A DNA stretch of 64,000 nt. Source: Stutzerimonas zhaodongensis (GTDB taxonomy: Bacteria; Pseudomonadota; Gammaproteobacteria; Pseudomonadales; Pseudomonadaceae). Each line of letters begins with the position of its first letter. Within the stretch, counting starts at the first letter, position 1. Position numbers and translations under genes: made by a program. Shown here piece after piece: positions 17,823 to 26,691 of this stretch. Under the pieces are notes generated by a model. It did no database searches and was not told the origin of the DNA. It saw only the letters and a list, made by a program, of their open reading frames with translations. The DNA lies in contig NZ_RFFM01000001.1 of NCBI RefSeq assembly GCF_003696365.1, positions 744,001 through 808,000 of the forward strand, read 5' to 3'.

Positions 17823-19274
17823 TTATTTGTGCAAAGCCGCCTCTGCGCTCTGGATAGCCGCAAGTTCTTCTTCCGGTGTACCCGCCACCAGATGGTGCCG
17901 ACTGTAGAACGCGAAGTACGCAATAAAAATTCCGTAGATCACGGCGGCGGCAATCACGACACGCGGGTCGACCAGGAACCCGGCAACCACCGCAATGCAG
18001 GCCAGCACCAGCGCGACGCCAGAGGTCAGCACTCCGCCGGGCGTCTTGTAGGGGCGATGCAGGTCAGGGCGGCGCATGCGCAGCACGATGTGCGAGGCCA
18101 TCATCAATACGTAGGAGATGGTTGCGCCGAACACCGCCACGAGGATCAGCAGGTCGCCCTGGCCGGTCAGCGAGAGCAGAAAGCCGATGATGCCCGGGAT
18201 CACCAGTGCCAGGACTGGAGCCTTGTTTTTGTTGGTCAGCGACAGCTTTCGCGGCAGGTAACCGGCACGCGACAGCGCGAAGATCTGCCGTGAGTAGGCA
18301 TAGATGATCGAGAAGAAGCTCGCGATCAGTCCGGCCAGGCCGACCAGGTTGACAAAGCCGCTCATCCAGGTCGATGAGCCATAGGCCGTGGTCAGCGCTT
18401 CGACCAGCGGGTTGCCTGAGGCCACCAGCGTGCTGGAGCCAGCGCCACCGGGGCCTACCAGCAGAATCAGGCCGGCAAAGGCGACCAGAATCAACATGGC
18501 GCCAATCAGCCCGCGAGGCATGTCTCGCTGTGGGTTCTTGGTTTCTTCCGCGGCTAGCGGCACGCCCTCGACTGCAAGGAAGAACCAGATCGCATAGGGG
18601 ATCGCCGCCCAGATGCCGACGTAGCCGTAAGGCAGGAAACTGCTGGCGCCCGCGGCGGTGGTCGGCGCGATATCCAGCAGTTTGTCGACGGAGAAGTGCG
18701 GCACCATTGCGACGATGAAGACCGCGAGCGCCAACGCCGCGATTGCGGTGATGACGAACATCAGCTTCAACGCCTCGCCGACGCCGAAGATGTGGATGCC
18801 GATAAAAATGATGTAGAAGGCCAGGTAGATGACCCAGCCCCCGATGCCAAACAGTGACTCGCAGTAAGCGCCAATGAACACCGCGATGGCCGCGGGGGCG
18901 ATAGCGTACTCAATCAGGATCGCCGTGCCGGTGAGAAAACCGCCGAGTGGGCCGAAGGCGCTTCGGGCAAAACCATAGCCGCCGCCGGCGGTGGGAATCA
19001 TCGAGGAGAGCTCGGCCAACGAGAAGCACATGCACAGATACATGGTCGCCATCAGCAGCGTGGCGATGAAAAGCCCGCCCCAGCCGCCCTGGGCCAGGCC
19101 AAAGTTCCAGCCGGCGTAATCGCCGGAAATCACGTAAGCGACGCCCAGGCCCACCAGCAGGACCCAGCCGGCGGCGCCTTTCTTCAGTTCGCGTTCCTTG
19201 AAATAGGTGCTGCCAACTGCTTCGAAATCGGTGGCGTGGGGCGGGGGTGTCGCACTGCTGTGTTCGAGAGCCAT
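17823..19274 (-). CDS. eat: Ethanolamine permease
   Basis: This APC-superfamily permease imports ethanolamine across the inner membrane. The 483-residue protein has about twelve hydrophobic segments. It carries the family N-terminus LKKGAAGWVLLVGLGVAYVI, then SGDYAGWNFGL and the APC signature SSMIPTAGGGYGFARSAFGP, all typical of ethanolamine permeases. I chose the ATG at 19274 (MALEHSS): an AGAGG site lies 9 nt upstream, while the ATG three codons earlier sits directly against it. It lies between exaC and eutB on the same strand. Substrate assignment is strongly supported by that context. Confidence 0.94.
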   Translation of the reverse strand: MALEHSSATPPPHATDFEAVGSTYFKERELKKGAAGWVLLVGLGVAYVISGDYAGWNFGLAQGGWGGLFIATLLMATMYLCMCFSLAELSSMIPTAGGGYGFARSAFGPLGGFLTGTAILIEYAIAPAAIAVFIGAYCESLFGIGGWVIYLAFYIIFIGIHIFGVGEALKLMFVITAIAALALAVFIVAMVPHFSVDKLLDIAPTTAAGASSFLPYGYVGIWAAIPYAIWFFLAVEGVPLAAEETKNPQRDMPRGLIGAMLILVAFAGLILLVGPGGAGSSTLVASGNPLVEALTTAYGSSTWMSGFVNLVGLAGLIASFFSIIYAYSRQIFALSRAGYLPRKLSLTNKNKAPVLALVIPGIIGFLLSLTGQGDLLILVAVFGATISYVLMMASHIVLRMRRPDLHRPYKTPGGVLTSGVALVLACIAVVAGFLVDPRVVIAAAVIYGIFIAYFAFYSRHHLVAGTPEEELAAIQSAEAALHK

Positions 19275-19436
19275 GAAGATCATCCTCTGATGGGTTCGGG
19301 TACGGCAGGATCGTTAAAGCAAGCGCTGTGCCTTCGGAAGTTAGATGCCTTGGCGGGATGTTGAGCGTGAAAAAGCAGCCAAAGCGCACCAGCCCGACGC
19401 CATCTGGCGCGGGCGGGCACTCTTTCGGCGCGTGAG

Positions 19437-20957
19437 CTAGAAGAAGCCCAGCGGGTTGATGTCGTAGCTGATCAACAGATTCTTGGTCTGCTGGTAGCTG
19501 TCGAGGATCATCTTGTGGGTCTCGCGACCGACGCCGGACTTCTTGTAGCCACCGAAGGCCGCGTGCGCGGGGTAGAGGTGGTAGCAGTTGGTCCATACGC
19601 GCCCGGCCTTGATGGCGCGGCCCATGCGGTAGGCGCGGTTGATGTCGCGGGTCCAGACGCCGGCACCTAATCCGTACTCGGTATCGTTGGCGATGGCCAG
19701 GGCTTCGGCTTCGTCCTTGAAGGTGGTCACGCCAATCACAGGTCCGAAGATTTCCTCCTGGAACACGCGCATCTGGTTGGTGCCCTTGAGCAGCGTCGGC
19801 TGGATGTAATAACCGGTCGCGAGCGAGCCTTCCAGTTTTTCGGCGGCACCGCCAGTGAGCACTTCTGCGCCTTCGCCTTTGGCGATTTCCAGGTAGGACA
19901 TGATCTTGTCGAACTGCTGTTGGCTGGCCTGGGCGCCGACCATGGTGTCGGTGTCCAGCGGGTCGCCACGCTTGATCTGCGACACCTTCTTCATCACCGC
20001 TTCCATGAACGGCGCGTAGATCGACTCCTGCACCAGGGCCCGCGATGGGCAGGTGCACACCTCGCCCTGGTTGAAGAAGCCCAGCACCAGGCCTTCGGCG
20101 GCCTTTTCGATAAAGGTCGGCTCGGCCTGCATGATGTCTTCGAAGTAGATGTTAGGGCTCTTGCCGCCCAGCTCGACGGTGCTCGGGATGATGCTCTCGG
20201 CGGCGCGCTTCATGATGTGCGAGCCCACCGGAGTAGAGCCGGTGAAGGCGATCTTGGCAATGCGCTTGCTGCTCGCCAGCGCCTCGCCGGCTTCGCGTCC
20301 GTAGCCCTGCACCACGTTGAGCACACCCGGCGGCAGCAGGTCTCCGATGACTTCCATCAGCACCGCGATGCCCAGTGGCGTCTGCTCGGCTGGCTTCAGG
20401 ACCACGCAGTTGCCCGCGGCCAGCGCGGGGGCAAGCTTCCAGGCGGCCATGAGTATCGGGAAATTCCACGGAATGATCTGCCCGACCACGCCCAGCGGTT
20501 CGTGGAAATGATAGGCAGCGGTGTGTTCGTCGATCTCGGCGCTGGTGCCTTCCTGGGCGCGGATGCAGCCGGCGAAATAGCGGAAGTGGTCAGCGGCCAG
20601 CGGGATGTCGGCGTTCAGGGTTTCACGCACGGCCTTGCCGTTGTCCCAGGTCTCGGTGATGGCGAGCATCTCGAGGTTTTGCTCGATGCGATCAGCGATC
20701 TTCAACAGGATCAGCGATCGCGCCTGCACGCTGGTTTTGCCCCAGGCGTCGGCAGCGGCATGTGCGGCATCAAGGGCTTTTTCGATATCGGCGGCGTCCG
20801 AGCGCGGGAACTCGGCAATGGGCTGGCCGTTTACCGGCGACAGATTGGTGAAGTACTGCCCGCCGGCCGGCTCGACGAACGCACCATTGATGTAATTGCC
20901 GTAACGGGACTTGAAGGAAACGACAGCGCCTTCGCTGCCGGGATGGGCGTAACGCAT
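19437..20957 (-). CDS. exaC: NAD-dependent acetaldehyde dehydrogenase (ExaC type)
   Basis: ExaC-type aldehyde dehydrogenases oxidise acetaldehyde to acetate. The 506-residue protein has the ALDH core: [20 protein letters not shown] (substrate entry), KPAEQTPL, the general base Glu262 in VELGGKSPN, and the nucleophile Cys301 in [11 protein letters not shown]. The start MRYAHPG matches Pseudomonas ExaC. It heads the ethanolamine cluster, where it would remove the acetaldehyde released by EutBC; in P. aeruginosa the same enzyme also serves PQQ-dependent ethanol oxidation. A near-perfect inverted repeat lies 25-44 bp upstream of its start. Confidence 0.95.
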   Translation of the reverse strand: MRYAHPGSEGAVVSFKSRYGNYINGAFVEPAGGQYFTNLSPVNGQPIAEFPRSDAADIEKALDAAHAAADAWGKTSVQARSLILLKIADRIEQNLEMLAITETWDNGKAVRETLNADIPLAADHFRYFAGCIRAQEGTSAEIDEHTAAYHFHEPLGVVGQIIPWNFPILMAAWKLAPALAAGNCVVLKPAEQTPLGIAVLMEVIGDLLPPGVLNVVQGYGREAGEALASSKRIAKIAFTGSTPVGSHIMKRAAESIIPSTVELGGKSPNIYFEDIMQAEPTFIEKAAEGLVLGFFNQGEVCTCPSRALVQESIYAPFMEAVMKKVSQIKRGDPLDTDTMVGAQASQQQFDKIMSYLEIAKGEGAEVLTGGAAEKLEGSLATGYYIQPTLLKGTNQMRVFQEEIFGPVIGVTTFKDEAEALAIANDTEYGLGAGVWTRDINRAYRMGRAIKAGRVWTNCYHLYPAHAAFGGYKKSGVGRETHKMILDSYQQTKNLLISYDINPLGFF

Positions 20958-20981
20958 GATGAGTCTCCGGTCTTGTAATAG

Positions 20982-21001
20982 TGTGGGACTGCTGTCTCAC
21001 A
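20982..21001. promoter_or_regulatory. Inverted repeat upstream of exaC, possible operator
   Basis: TGTGGGAC-N4-GTCTCACA, 8-bp half-sites matching at 7 of 8 positions. It lies 25 bp upstream of the exaC start codon and about 170 bp before mpl. The position suits a regulator of the ethanolamine/aldehyde operon. No regulator gene for it (for example an eutR) is in the window, and I did not find a clear sigma-54 or sigma-70 promoter beside it. Confidence 0.4.
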
Positions 21002-21171
21002 GCGTAGAACATGCTCCGTTCGTCGGCATGCGAGGCGACGTGCGGTGGAGCGGCGGGTGCGGGTGATCGGCGCGGGTGCTGTGCTAATCTGCGCCGCAGT
21101 TTTGAGCGCCAATATGCGCGGCTGTGCCGCCTGATTCGATTGCCCGGCGCGGCGTTTTTCAGAGGTCATTC

Positions 21172-22521
21172 ATGCATATCCATATTCTCGGCATTTGCGG
21201 CACCTTCATGGGTTCGCTGGCAGTGCTGGCCAAGGAACTGGGCCACCGCGTCACCGGCTCCGATGCCAACGTCTACCCCCCGATGAGCACCCAGCTCGAA
21301 GCCCAGGGCATCGAGCTAACACAGGGCTACGAGCCCAGCCAGCTGGAGCCCGCGCCCGATTTGGTGGTGATTGGCAATGCGTTGTCCCGCGGCAACCCTG
21401 CCGTCGAGTACGTGTTGAACAAGGGTCTTCCCTATGTGTCCGGTCCCCAGTGGTTGGCCGATCATGTGCTGCAGGGTCGTTGGGTGCTGGCCGCTGCGGG
21501 CACGCACGGCAAGACCACGACCAGCAGCATGCTGGCCTGGGTGTTGGAGCATGCCGGCATGAGCCCGGGCTTTCTCATCGGTGGTGTGCCTCAGAACTTC
21601 GGCATCTCGGCACGATTGGGCGGCACACCGTTCTTCGTGGTCGAGGCCGACGAATACGACAGCGCCTTCTTTGACAAGCGCAGCAAATTCGTCCATTACC
21701 GCCCCCGCACCGCGATCCTGAACAACCTCGAATTCGACCACGCCGATATCTTCCCCGATCTCGCTGCGATCGAAAAACAGTTCCACCATCTTGTTCGCAC
21801 CGTGCCTAGCGAAGGGCTGATCATCCATCCGCAGTCCGAGGAAGCGCTCAAGCGCGTAGTCGGCATGGGCTGCTGGACGCCCGTGCAGACCACCGGCGAA
21901 GGCGGCCAGTGGCAGGCCAATCTACTCAGCGCCGACGGCTCGCGTTTCGAGGTGATCTTCGACGGGGCCGTTCAGGGCGTGGTCGATTGGGAGTTGACCG
22001 GCCTGCATAACGTCAACAACGCCCTGGCCACCCTTGCAGCGGCTCGCCACGTTGGCGTGTTGCCGAAGCAGGGCGCCGAGGCGCTGAGCGAGTTCCTGAG
22101 CGTCAAGCGACGCATGGAGAAGGTCGCAGAGGTCAACGGCGTGACCATCTATGACGACTTCGCCCATCATCCCACCGCGATTGCTACCACGCTTGACGGG
22201 CTGCGCAAGCGTGTCGGCGACACGCCAATCATCGCGGTGGTTGAACCGCGGTCGAACTCCATGAAGCTCGGCGCCCATCGCGAAGGTCTGGCCGAGTCGG
22301 TTGCGCTGGCTGATCAGGCCATCTGGTATGCGCCGGCCAATCTCGGATGGGACCTCGCTGCTACCGTCGCCGGCTCGCCTGTAGAAACCACCGTATGCGA
22401 TTCGCTGGACGCAATCATCGCCAAGGTCAAAGCCGATGCCACGCCGGGTACGCAGGTGGTGGTGATGAGTAACGGTGGTTTCGGTGGGCTGCACAAGAAA
22501 TTGGCCGAGGCGTTGGCGTAG
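21172..22521 (+). CDS. mpl: UDP-MurNAc:L-alanyl-gamma-D-glutamyl-meso-diaminopimelate ligase
   Basis: Mpl recycles cell-wall peptide: it joins the tripeptide L-Ala-D-Glu-mDAP to UDP-MurNAc in the cytoplasm. The 449-residue protein has the Mur-ligase architecture, with an N-terminal Rossmann start (HIHILGICGTFMGSLAVLA), the ATP loop AAAGTHGKTTTSSM (residues 107-120), and C-terminal TIYDDFAHHPTAIATTLDGL and EPRSNSMKLG. The ATG at 21172 has an AGAGG site and fits the family; the frame is open 16 codons upstream. ubiX follows about 115 bp downstream, the usual Pseudomonas neighbour. Confidence 0.96.
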   Translation: MHIHILGICGTFMGSLAVLAKELGHRVTGSDANVYPPMSTQLEAQGIELTQGYEPSQLEPAPDLVVIGNALSRGNPAVEYVLNKGLPYVSGPQWLADHVLQGRWVLAAAGTHGKTTTSSMLAWVLEHAGMSPGFLIGGVPQNFGISARLGGTPFFVVEADEYDSAFFDKRSKFVHYRPRTAILNNLEFDHADIFPDLAAIEKQFHHLVRTVPSEGLIIHPQSEEALKRVVGMGCWTPVQTTGEGGQWQANLLSADGSRFEVIFDGAVQGVVDWELTGLHNVNNALATLAAARHVGVLPKQGAEALSEFLSVKRRMEKVAEVNGVTIYDDFAHHPTAIATTLDGLRKRVGDTPIIAVVEPRSNSMKLGAHREGLAESVALADQAIWYAPANLGWDLAATVAGSPVETTVCDSLDAIIAKVKADATPGTQVVVMSNGGFGGLHKKLAEALA

Positions 22522-22527
22522 CGCCTG

Positions 22528-22612
22528 ATGGTGGGTTGAAGCGGAGCGCTGCACGGCCCACCCAACCTCGGTGATCATTCACGCCACGTAGGGTGGGCTT
22601 CAGCCCGACCGC
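22528..22612. repeat. Hairpin-rich intergenic sequence between mpl and ubiX, repeat-like
   Basis: Two stem-forming segments lie side by side: GGTGGG (about 22530) pairing with CCCACC (about 22558), and GGTGGGCT-TC-AGCCCGACC (about 22593-22611) with one bulge. The wording GTAGGGTGGGCTTCAGCCC resembles dispersed intergenic repeats I associate with the P. stutzeri group. No second copy was found in this window, so dispersed-repeat status is inference. Confidence 0.4.
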
Positions 22613-22635
22613 ACGCACCAGGACAAGAACAACTT

Positions 22636-23265
22636 ATGAACGGACCGGAACGCATTACACTAGCCATGACTGGCGCGTCGGGCTCGCAATACGGCCTGCG
22701 ACTGCTGGATTGCCTGATACAGGAAGACCGCGAGGTGCACTTCCTGATTTCCAAGGCGGCGCAACTGGTGATGGCCACCGAGACAGACGTGGTGCTGCCG
22801 GCCAAGCCGCAGGCCATGCAGGCGTTTCTGTCCGAGTACACGGGCGCTGCGGTTGGGCAAATTCGCGTGTTCGGCAAGGAAGACTGGATGGCGCCACCAG
22901 CATCCGGTTCCGGCGCACCGACTGCCATGGTGGTGGTGCCGTGCTCGACCGGGACGCTGTCCGCAATCGCCTCTGGCGCCTGCAACAACCTGATCGAGCG
23001 CGCCGCGGATGTTGCGCTCAAAGAGCGTCGCCAGCTGATTCTGGTGCCTCGTGAAGCGCCCTATTCGAGCATCCATCTTGAGAACATGCTTAAGCTGTCC
23101 AACCTTGGCGTGACCATTCTGCCGGCATCGCCAGGCTTTTATCATCAGCCGCAGACACTCGATGACTTGATCGATTTCGTCGTGGCGCGGATCCTCAACC
23201 TGCTCAATATTCCTCAGGACATGCTGCCGCGCTGGGGCGAGCACCATATGGTCACCGATGATTGA
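22636..23265 (+). CDS. ubiX: Flavin prenyltransferase UbiX
   Basis: UbiX attaches a dimethylallyl group to FMN, making the prenylated flavin used by the decarboxylase UbiD in ubiquinone synthesis. The 209-residue protein shows the flavoprotein motifs [10 protein letters not shown] (residues 11-20), [20 protein letters not shown], the substrate-binding [13 protein letters not shown], and [11 protein letters not shown]. Length and sequence match Pseudomonas UbiX. The 3' end overlaps the lipoprotein gene at 23258 by 8 bp, suggesting co-translation. Confidence 0.96.
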   Translation: MNGPERITLAMTGASGSQYGLRLLDCLIQEDREVHFLISKAAQLVMATETDVVLPAKPQAMQAFLSEYTGAAVGQIRVFGKEDWMAPPASGSGAPTAMVVVPCSTGTLSAIASGACNNLIERAADVALKERRQLILVPREAPYSSIHLENMLKLSNLGVTILPASPGFYHQPQTLDDLIDFVVARILNLLNIPQDMLPRWGEHHMVTDD

Positions 23266-23584
23266 GCGCACACCCAGAGCGGGCATGAACCGTCTGGCGA
23301 TTCGACTCTGCTCGGTCTTGCTGCCGCTCCTGTTGCTGTCGGGTTGTGGCACGGTCCGTACCCTCGATGCCGGTAAACCCGGCGCCCCGATCGTCTACTC
23401 CGGCACTCGTCTGGATTGGTACAGCCTCAATGGTGGCTGTTGCCCGGTGGACCGCTTTGGTGCTGAGGCGCCTCGATACGCGGCGCTCGATCTGCCGGCC
23501 AGCTTGCTGCTCGATACGCTTCTGCTTCCATTTTCCCTTGCCGCGGTACTCGGAGTAGGGCTGAACGTCCAGGGCGGCCTTTAG
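23258..23584 (+). CDS. YceK/YidQ family lipoprotein
   Basis: The 108-residue product has a lipoprotein signal with lipobox LLSGC, Cys at about residue 30, so the mature protein is about 79 residues and membrane-attached. Conserved family elements are the GTVRTLDAG segment after the lipobox, [11 protein letters not shown], and the C-terminal [16 protein letters not shown]. Function in this family is unknown. Two starts are possible: 23258, overlapping ubiX, and ATG 23285, which gives a more typical signal peptide. The overlap with ubiX suggests one transcript. Confidence 0.8.
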   Translation: MIERTPRAGMNRLAIRLCSVLLPLLLLSGCGTVRTLDAGKPGAPIVYSGTRLDWYSLNGGCCPVDRFGAEAPRYAALDLPASLLLDTLLLPFSLAAVLGVGLNVQGGL

Positions 23585-24083
23585 CGCTTGTACCAATAAG
23601 CTCCTTCTCGCTGCGAATTCTCCGTTCGCTTGCCCCCGATAAGAAACGGTTATCGCCAGATCAGAGGCTGTCATTAGGCAGCGTGCATGCCTGTTCTTAG
23701 AGTGGGGTCATGCAAAGCCGCCAAGGCATTACAAAGAACAATAAAAGCGAGGGAAGACGATGAGGCTTGGCCTGATCGCGAGCTGCCAGCGTGGAACAAC
23801 TGTGCACGACAGTATCCATTCATATGACCTGAGCCTCAGCGGCCTCGCGAAATACAGCGGGTTTCCGGTTCGAAAGCGAGCGCTGATTATTCTCGGCCGG
23901 CCGTCCATGCCGGGCTCCTCTATCTCGTCAAAACACAGCTTTACTCTGACGTCTTCAACTTCAGTGCGGCCCATTACTACATCGCCAGAGCGAAATAACA
24001 GCAGAAGTTGCCGAGCGAATTTGACAGCCAATCATATGATGATAGGGTTCAGTAGAACCAAAGGCAGCCGTCAAGAGGCTCGC
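23585..24083. other. 499-bp region before the GntR gene; no gene assigned
   Basis: Base composition is less GC-rich than its surroundings. The GntR frame is open upstream to an ATG at 23760 with a GAGGGAAGACG ribosome-site-like sequence, but those 108 codons look unlike a regulator. Another plus-strand frame ending at the TAA near 23996-23998 has protein-like third positions (ends FNFSAAHYYIARAK). A 100-codon minus-strand frame spans 23729-24031. None is recognised. The GntR promoter and a palindrome lie at the right end (24021-24048). A decayed gene or an untranslated leader is possible. Confidence 0.35.
24021..24048 (+). promoter_or_regulatory. Promoter of the GntR gene with a palindromic operator in its spacer
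   Basis: TTGACA (24021-24026) and TAGGGT (24043-24048) are 16 bp apart. The perfect 10-bp palindrome ATCATATGAT (24031-24040) lies inside the spacer, where a FadR-type GntR repressor would block RNA polymerase. This suggests autoregulation by the gene 36 bp downstream. I did not find the same palindrome before the lactonase or araF. Confidence 0.5.
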
Positions 24084-24809
24084 ATGTCGAACAACTATCA
24101 CAGTGCAACGGTTGACTGGCTGGGCTCCTGGATCGCTTCGGGTAAGGTGCAGCCGGGTGAAGCGCTGAAGGTCGAGGCCGGTCTTTGCGAAGAACTGGGT
24201 GTGAGCCGCACCGTGATTCGCGAGGCGATCAAAACGCTGGTGGCCAAGGGCATGCTGGACGTTGGGCCAAAGGTCGGCACGCGAGTCACGCCGGTGCGAT
24301 CGTGGAATCTGTTCGATGTGCAGGTCGTGGGCTGGCTTGCCGAGAACGGCCTGCCGGAAAGCTTCGTTATGGACCTGCTTGACCTGCGCAGGACCATCGA
24401 GCCGACCGCCGTACGATGGGCGTGTGAGCGCGCCACGCCCAAGCAGATTGCCGAAATTCAGACCGCCTACCAGATGCTCGCAGCGTCCCTGGGCGACAAG
24501 GATGAATACAACCGCGCCGACAAACTCTTCCATGAAGCAGTGCTTGCCGCGAGTCACAACCAATTCATCGAGCGCATGGTCCCGGCGCTAGGCGCGCTCC
24601 TGGCGGTTTCCTTCGAGGTTTCGTCGACCGTGCCTGACGAGCTCGGCCTGACCCTGCCTTTGCACAAGGATATTGCCGACGCCATTGCCAGCCGCGATGT
24701 CGCGCGCGGCGTGTGGGCCTGCATGACGCTTATCGAGCGCGCGGCCCTGACCATTTCACGTAACTACCCGGAGCTGGTCGTATTACGCGGCGAGCAGACT
24801 GCGCCATAA
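24084..24809 (+). CDS. GntR-family regulator, FadR subfamily (DgoR-like)
   Basis: The 241-residue protein has an N-terminal winged helix (LGVSRTVIREAIKTLVAKGM; typical GntR recognition SRTVIREA) and an all-helical FCD/FadR C-terminal domain with the metal-binding pattern LRRTIEP...FHEAVLA...LHKDIADAI. Such regulators bind sugar acids or their keto-deoxy derivatives. E. coli DgoR, of this type, represses galactonate genes. Here it heads the galactose operon, 24 bp before the lactonase. I chose the ATG at 24084, with an AAGAGG site, because it starts just before the winged helix. The most likely ligand is galactonate or 2-keto-3-deoxygalactonate (inference). Confidence 0.88.
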   Translation: MSNNYHSATVDWLGSWIASGKVQPGEALKVEAGLCEELGVSRTVIREAIKTLVAKGMLDVGPKVGTRVTPVRSWNLFDVQVVGWLAENGLPESFVMDLLDLRRTIEPTAVRWACERATPKQIAEIQTAYQMLAASLGDKDEYNRADKLFHEAVLAASHNQFIERMVPALGALLAVSFEVSSTVPDELGLTLPLHKDIADAIASRDVARGVWACMTLIERAALTISRNYPELVVLRGEQTAP

Positions 24810-24815
24810 AAACAA
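24808..24815 (+). promoter_or_regulatory. Hfq/Crc-like AANAANAA site before the lactonase gene
   Basis: AAAAACAA, directly after the GntR stop codon and a few bases before the GCGGAG ribosome site of the lactonase (start 24834). It fits the AANAANAA motif through which Hfq with Crc blocks translation of non-preferred carbon-source genes in Pseudomonas. Identical bases recur before araF. Confidence 0.5.
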
Positions 24816-24833
24816 TGAAAGCGGAGTGCGACC

Positions 24834-25706
24834 ATGCAATGGCTGCCCATCTCGCAACAACGTTACAAGCTGGCCGAGGGCCCTTTCTGGGACATCCATG
24901 ACCAGACGCTCTACTGGGCGGATATCGTCGGTTTACTGGCTTGTCGGCAGAGCCCGGACGGCTACCAGCAATGGCAACTGGACGAGCCGGTGTCGGCATT
25001 CATCCCATGTGAGCGCGGCGATGCTGTGGTGACCCTTGCCGGTGGCGTTTACCGCCTCGATCTGAATTCGACTGAAACCCATCTCGAGCGGTTTTGCGTT
25101 GCTGACGCCACCACCGGCAACCGCGCCAATGAGGCGCGTTGCGATGCCCAGGGTCGGCTCTGGCTGGGCACCATGCAGAACAACATTGCCGGAGACGGTA
25201 GCGACATTCCTATCACGCGACGTTCCGGTGGGCTGTTTCGAGTCGATCCGGATGGCTCGGTCACGCAACTGCTAAGCGACCTCGGCATCGTCAATACGCT
25301 GCTCTGGTCCGAAGCGAGCGGGCGCGTCATCTGTGGCGACACGCTCGATGAGGCCCTGTACATCCATGACGTCGCAGACGACGGGCATCTCGTCGAGCGT
25401 CGCACCTGGGCGGGGCCGCACCCGCGCGGCGTACCAGACGGGTCCGCCATGGATGCCGAAGGCTATGTCTGGAATGCGCGCTGGGGTGGGCATTGCCTGC
25501 TGCGTTTCGCACCCGATGGATGCCTTGATCGAATCGTTGAGCTGCCCGTCAGCCACCCCACCAGCTGTGTATTCGGCGGGCCGAACCTGACTCGCCTTTA
25601 CGTGACCTCGGCCACACCGGGCGAGGCGGTAACCGATCTGGACGGCGCCGTGCTGATGGCCGATGTCGGTGTCCCTGGGCATCCCTGCACTCGCTTCGCG
25701 GGCTGA
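24834..25706 (+). CDS. SMP-30/gluconolactonase-family sugar lactonase
   Basis: The 290-residue protein is a six-bladed beta-propeller lactonase. The expected metal ligands are visible: Glu15 (LAEGPFWD), an Asn in NRANEARCDAQGRLWLG, and an Asp in VPDGSAMDAEGYVW. The family opens aldonolactones such as galactono-1,4-lactone or arabinono-lactone to the free acid. Placed between the GntR regulator and the SDR dehydrogenase, and in an operon with dgoD, dgoK and dgoA, it most likely hydrolyses D-galactonolactone. L-arabinonolactone is an alternative, but no arabonate dehydratase is present. Confidence 0.9.
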   Translation: MQWLPISQQRYKLAEGPFWDIHDQTLYWADIVGLLACRQSPDGYQQWQLDEPVSAFIPCERGDAVVTLAGGVYRLDLNSTETHLERFCVADATTGNRANEARCDAQGRLWLGTMQNNIAGDGSDIPITRRSGGLFRVDPDGSVTQLLSDLGIVNTLLWSEASGRVICGDTLDEALYIHDVADDGHLVERRTWAGPHPRGVPDGSAMDAEGYVWNARWGGHCLLRFAPDGCLDRIVELPVSHPTSCVFGGPNLTRLYVTSATPGEAVTDLDGAVLMADVGVPGHPCTRFAG

Positions 25707-25757
25707 GCCGATTAACCGGCCGCCATGCGGCCATCTTTTTGATCAGGAGTTGTTCAC

Positions 25758-26576
25758 ATGGCTGCACCGCTTTCATTGCCACCGACACCCGAACCCCAAC
25801 GCGGAGAGCGCCTGAAAGGCAAGGTCGTGGTCGTCACCGGCGGCGCCCAGGGTATCGGGGAAGCCATCGTCGCCTGCTTCCAGGCACAGCAAGCCAAGGT
25901 TGTCATTGGAGATATCCAGGGCGAGAAGGCCGAGGGGGTCGCCGCCGGCTGGCGCGAACGCGGCGGAGAGGTTCGCGCGCTGAAGGCCGACGTCACCAAG
26001 CCCGCCGAGCTTGAAGCTCTCATTGCCCTGGCAATGGAGCACTACGGCCAGGTCGATGTGCTGGTCAACTGCGCAGGCGTCAACGTGTTTCGCGATCCGT
26101 TGGAAATGACCGAAGAAGATTGGCGGCGTTGTTTCGCCATCGATCTGGACGGCGTCTGGTTCGGTTGCAAGGCGGTACTGCCGCACATGGTGCAGCGCGG
26201 CATCGGCAACATCATCAACATCGCCTCGGTGCACTCCACCAACATAATTCCCGGCTGCTTTCCATATCCGGTCGCCAAACATGGCCTGCTCGGCCTGACC
26301 CGCGCGCTGGGCATCGAATATGCGCCCAAAGGGATTCGCGTCAACGCCATTGCCCCGGGCTACATCGAGACGCAGCTCAACGTCGATTACTGGAACGATT
26401 TTTCAGATCCGCATGCCGAGCGCCAGCGCGCTTTGGACATGCACCCGCCGCGGCGTATCGGCCAGCCGATCGAGGTGGCGATGACCGCTCTGTTCCTTGC
26501 TACCGACGAGGCGCCTTTCATCAACGCATCCTGCATCACCATCGATGGTGGGCGTTCGGTGCTTTACCACGATTGA
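25758..26576 (+). CDS. SDR-family sugar 1-dehydrogenase (probable galactose dehydrogenase)
   Basis: The 272-residue SDR has the cofactor motif TGGAQGIG (residues 27-34), an acidic Asp52 after beta-strand 2 that favours NAD, NCAGVN near 104-109, and the catalytic Ser157, Tyr170 and Lys174 (YPVAK). In this operon it is the only candidate to oxidise the sugar at C1 to the lactone that the preceding gene product opens. Pseudomonas fluorescens galactose dehydrogenase is also an SDR, so D-galactose is the best guess, possibly with L-arabinose or D-fucose as side substrates. It follows the lactonase by 51 bp. Confidence 0.82.
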   Translation: MAAPLSLPPTPEPQRGERLKGKVVVVTGGAQGIGEAIVACFQAQQAKVVIGDIQGEKAEGVAAGWRERGGEVRALKADVTKPAELEALIALAMEHYGQVDVLVNCAGVNVFRDPLEMTEEDWRRCFAIDLDGVWFGCKAVLPHMVQRGIGNIINIASVHSTNIIPGCFPYPVAKHGLLGLTRALGIEYAPKGIRVNAIAPGYIETQLNVDYWNDFSDPHAERQRALDMHPPRRIGQPIEVAMTALFLATDEAPFINASCITIDGGRSVLYHD

Positions 26577-26691
26577 GCAGGGGAGGATTCGTTTCAAGGG
26601 GGCTGCGGCCTCGCGGCAAACCGCCAGAAAGCATTTGGTGGTGCTGGATCAGGCGATCGCAGCCTGACCAGTCAACAAAGAGCTATTAAAT

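Noticed and set aside
16058-17857. A 599-codon plus-strand open frame opposite eutC and eutB
   Set aside because: It is antisense to two confident genes in their codon-phase shadow; GC-rich genes commonly leave long antisense frames. No Shine-Dalgarno or family resemblance.
18910-20058. A 382-codon minus-strand frame across the exaC-eat junction
   Set aside because: It overlaps exaC and eat in another frame, is extremely Arg/His/Pro-rich, and matches nothing. Both real genes show clear motifs.
23760-24083. A longer GntR protein starting at 23760
   Set aside because: The extra 108 residues precede the winged helix and do not resemble any regulator domain; the ATG at 24084 has a good ribosome site. 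Kept only as an open question in the findings.
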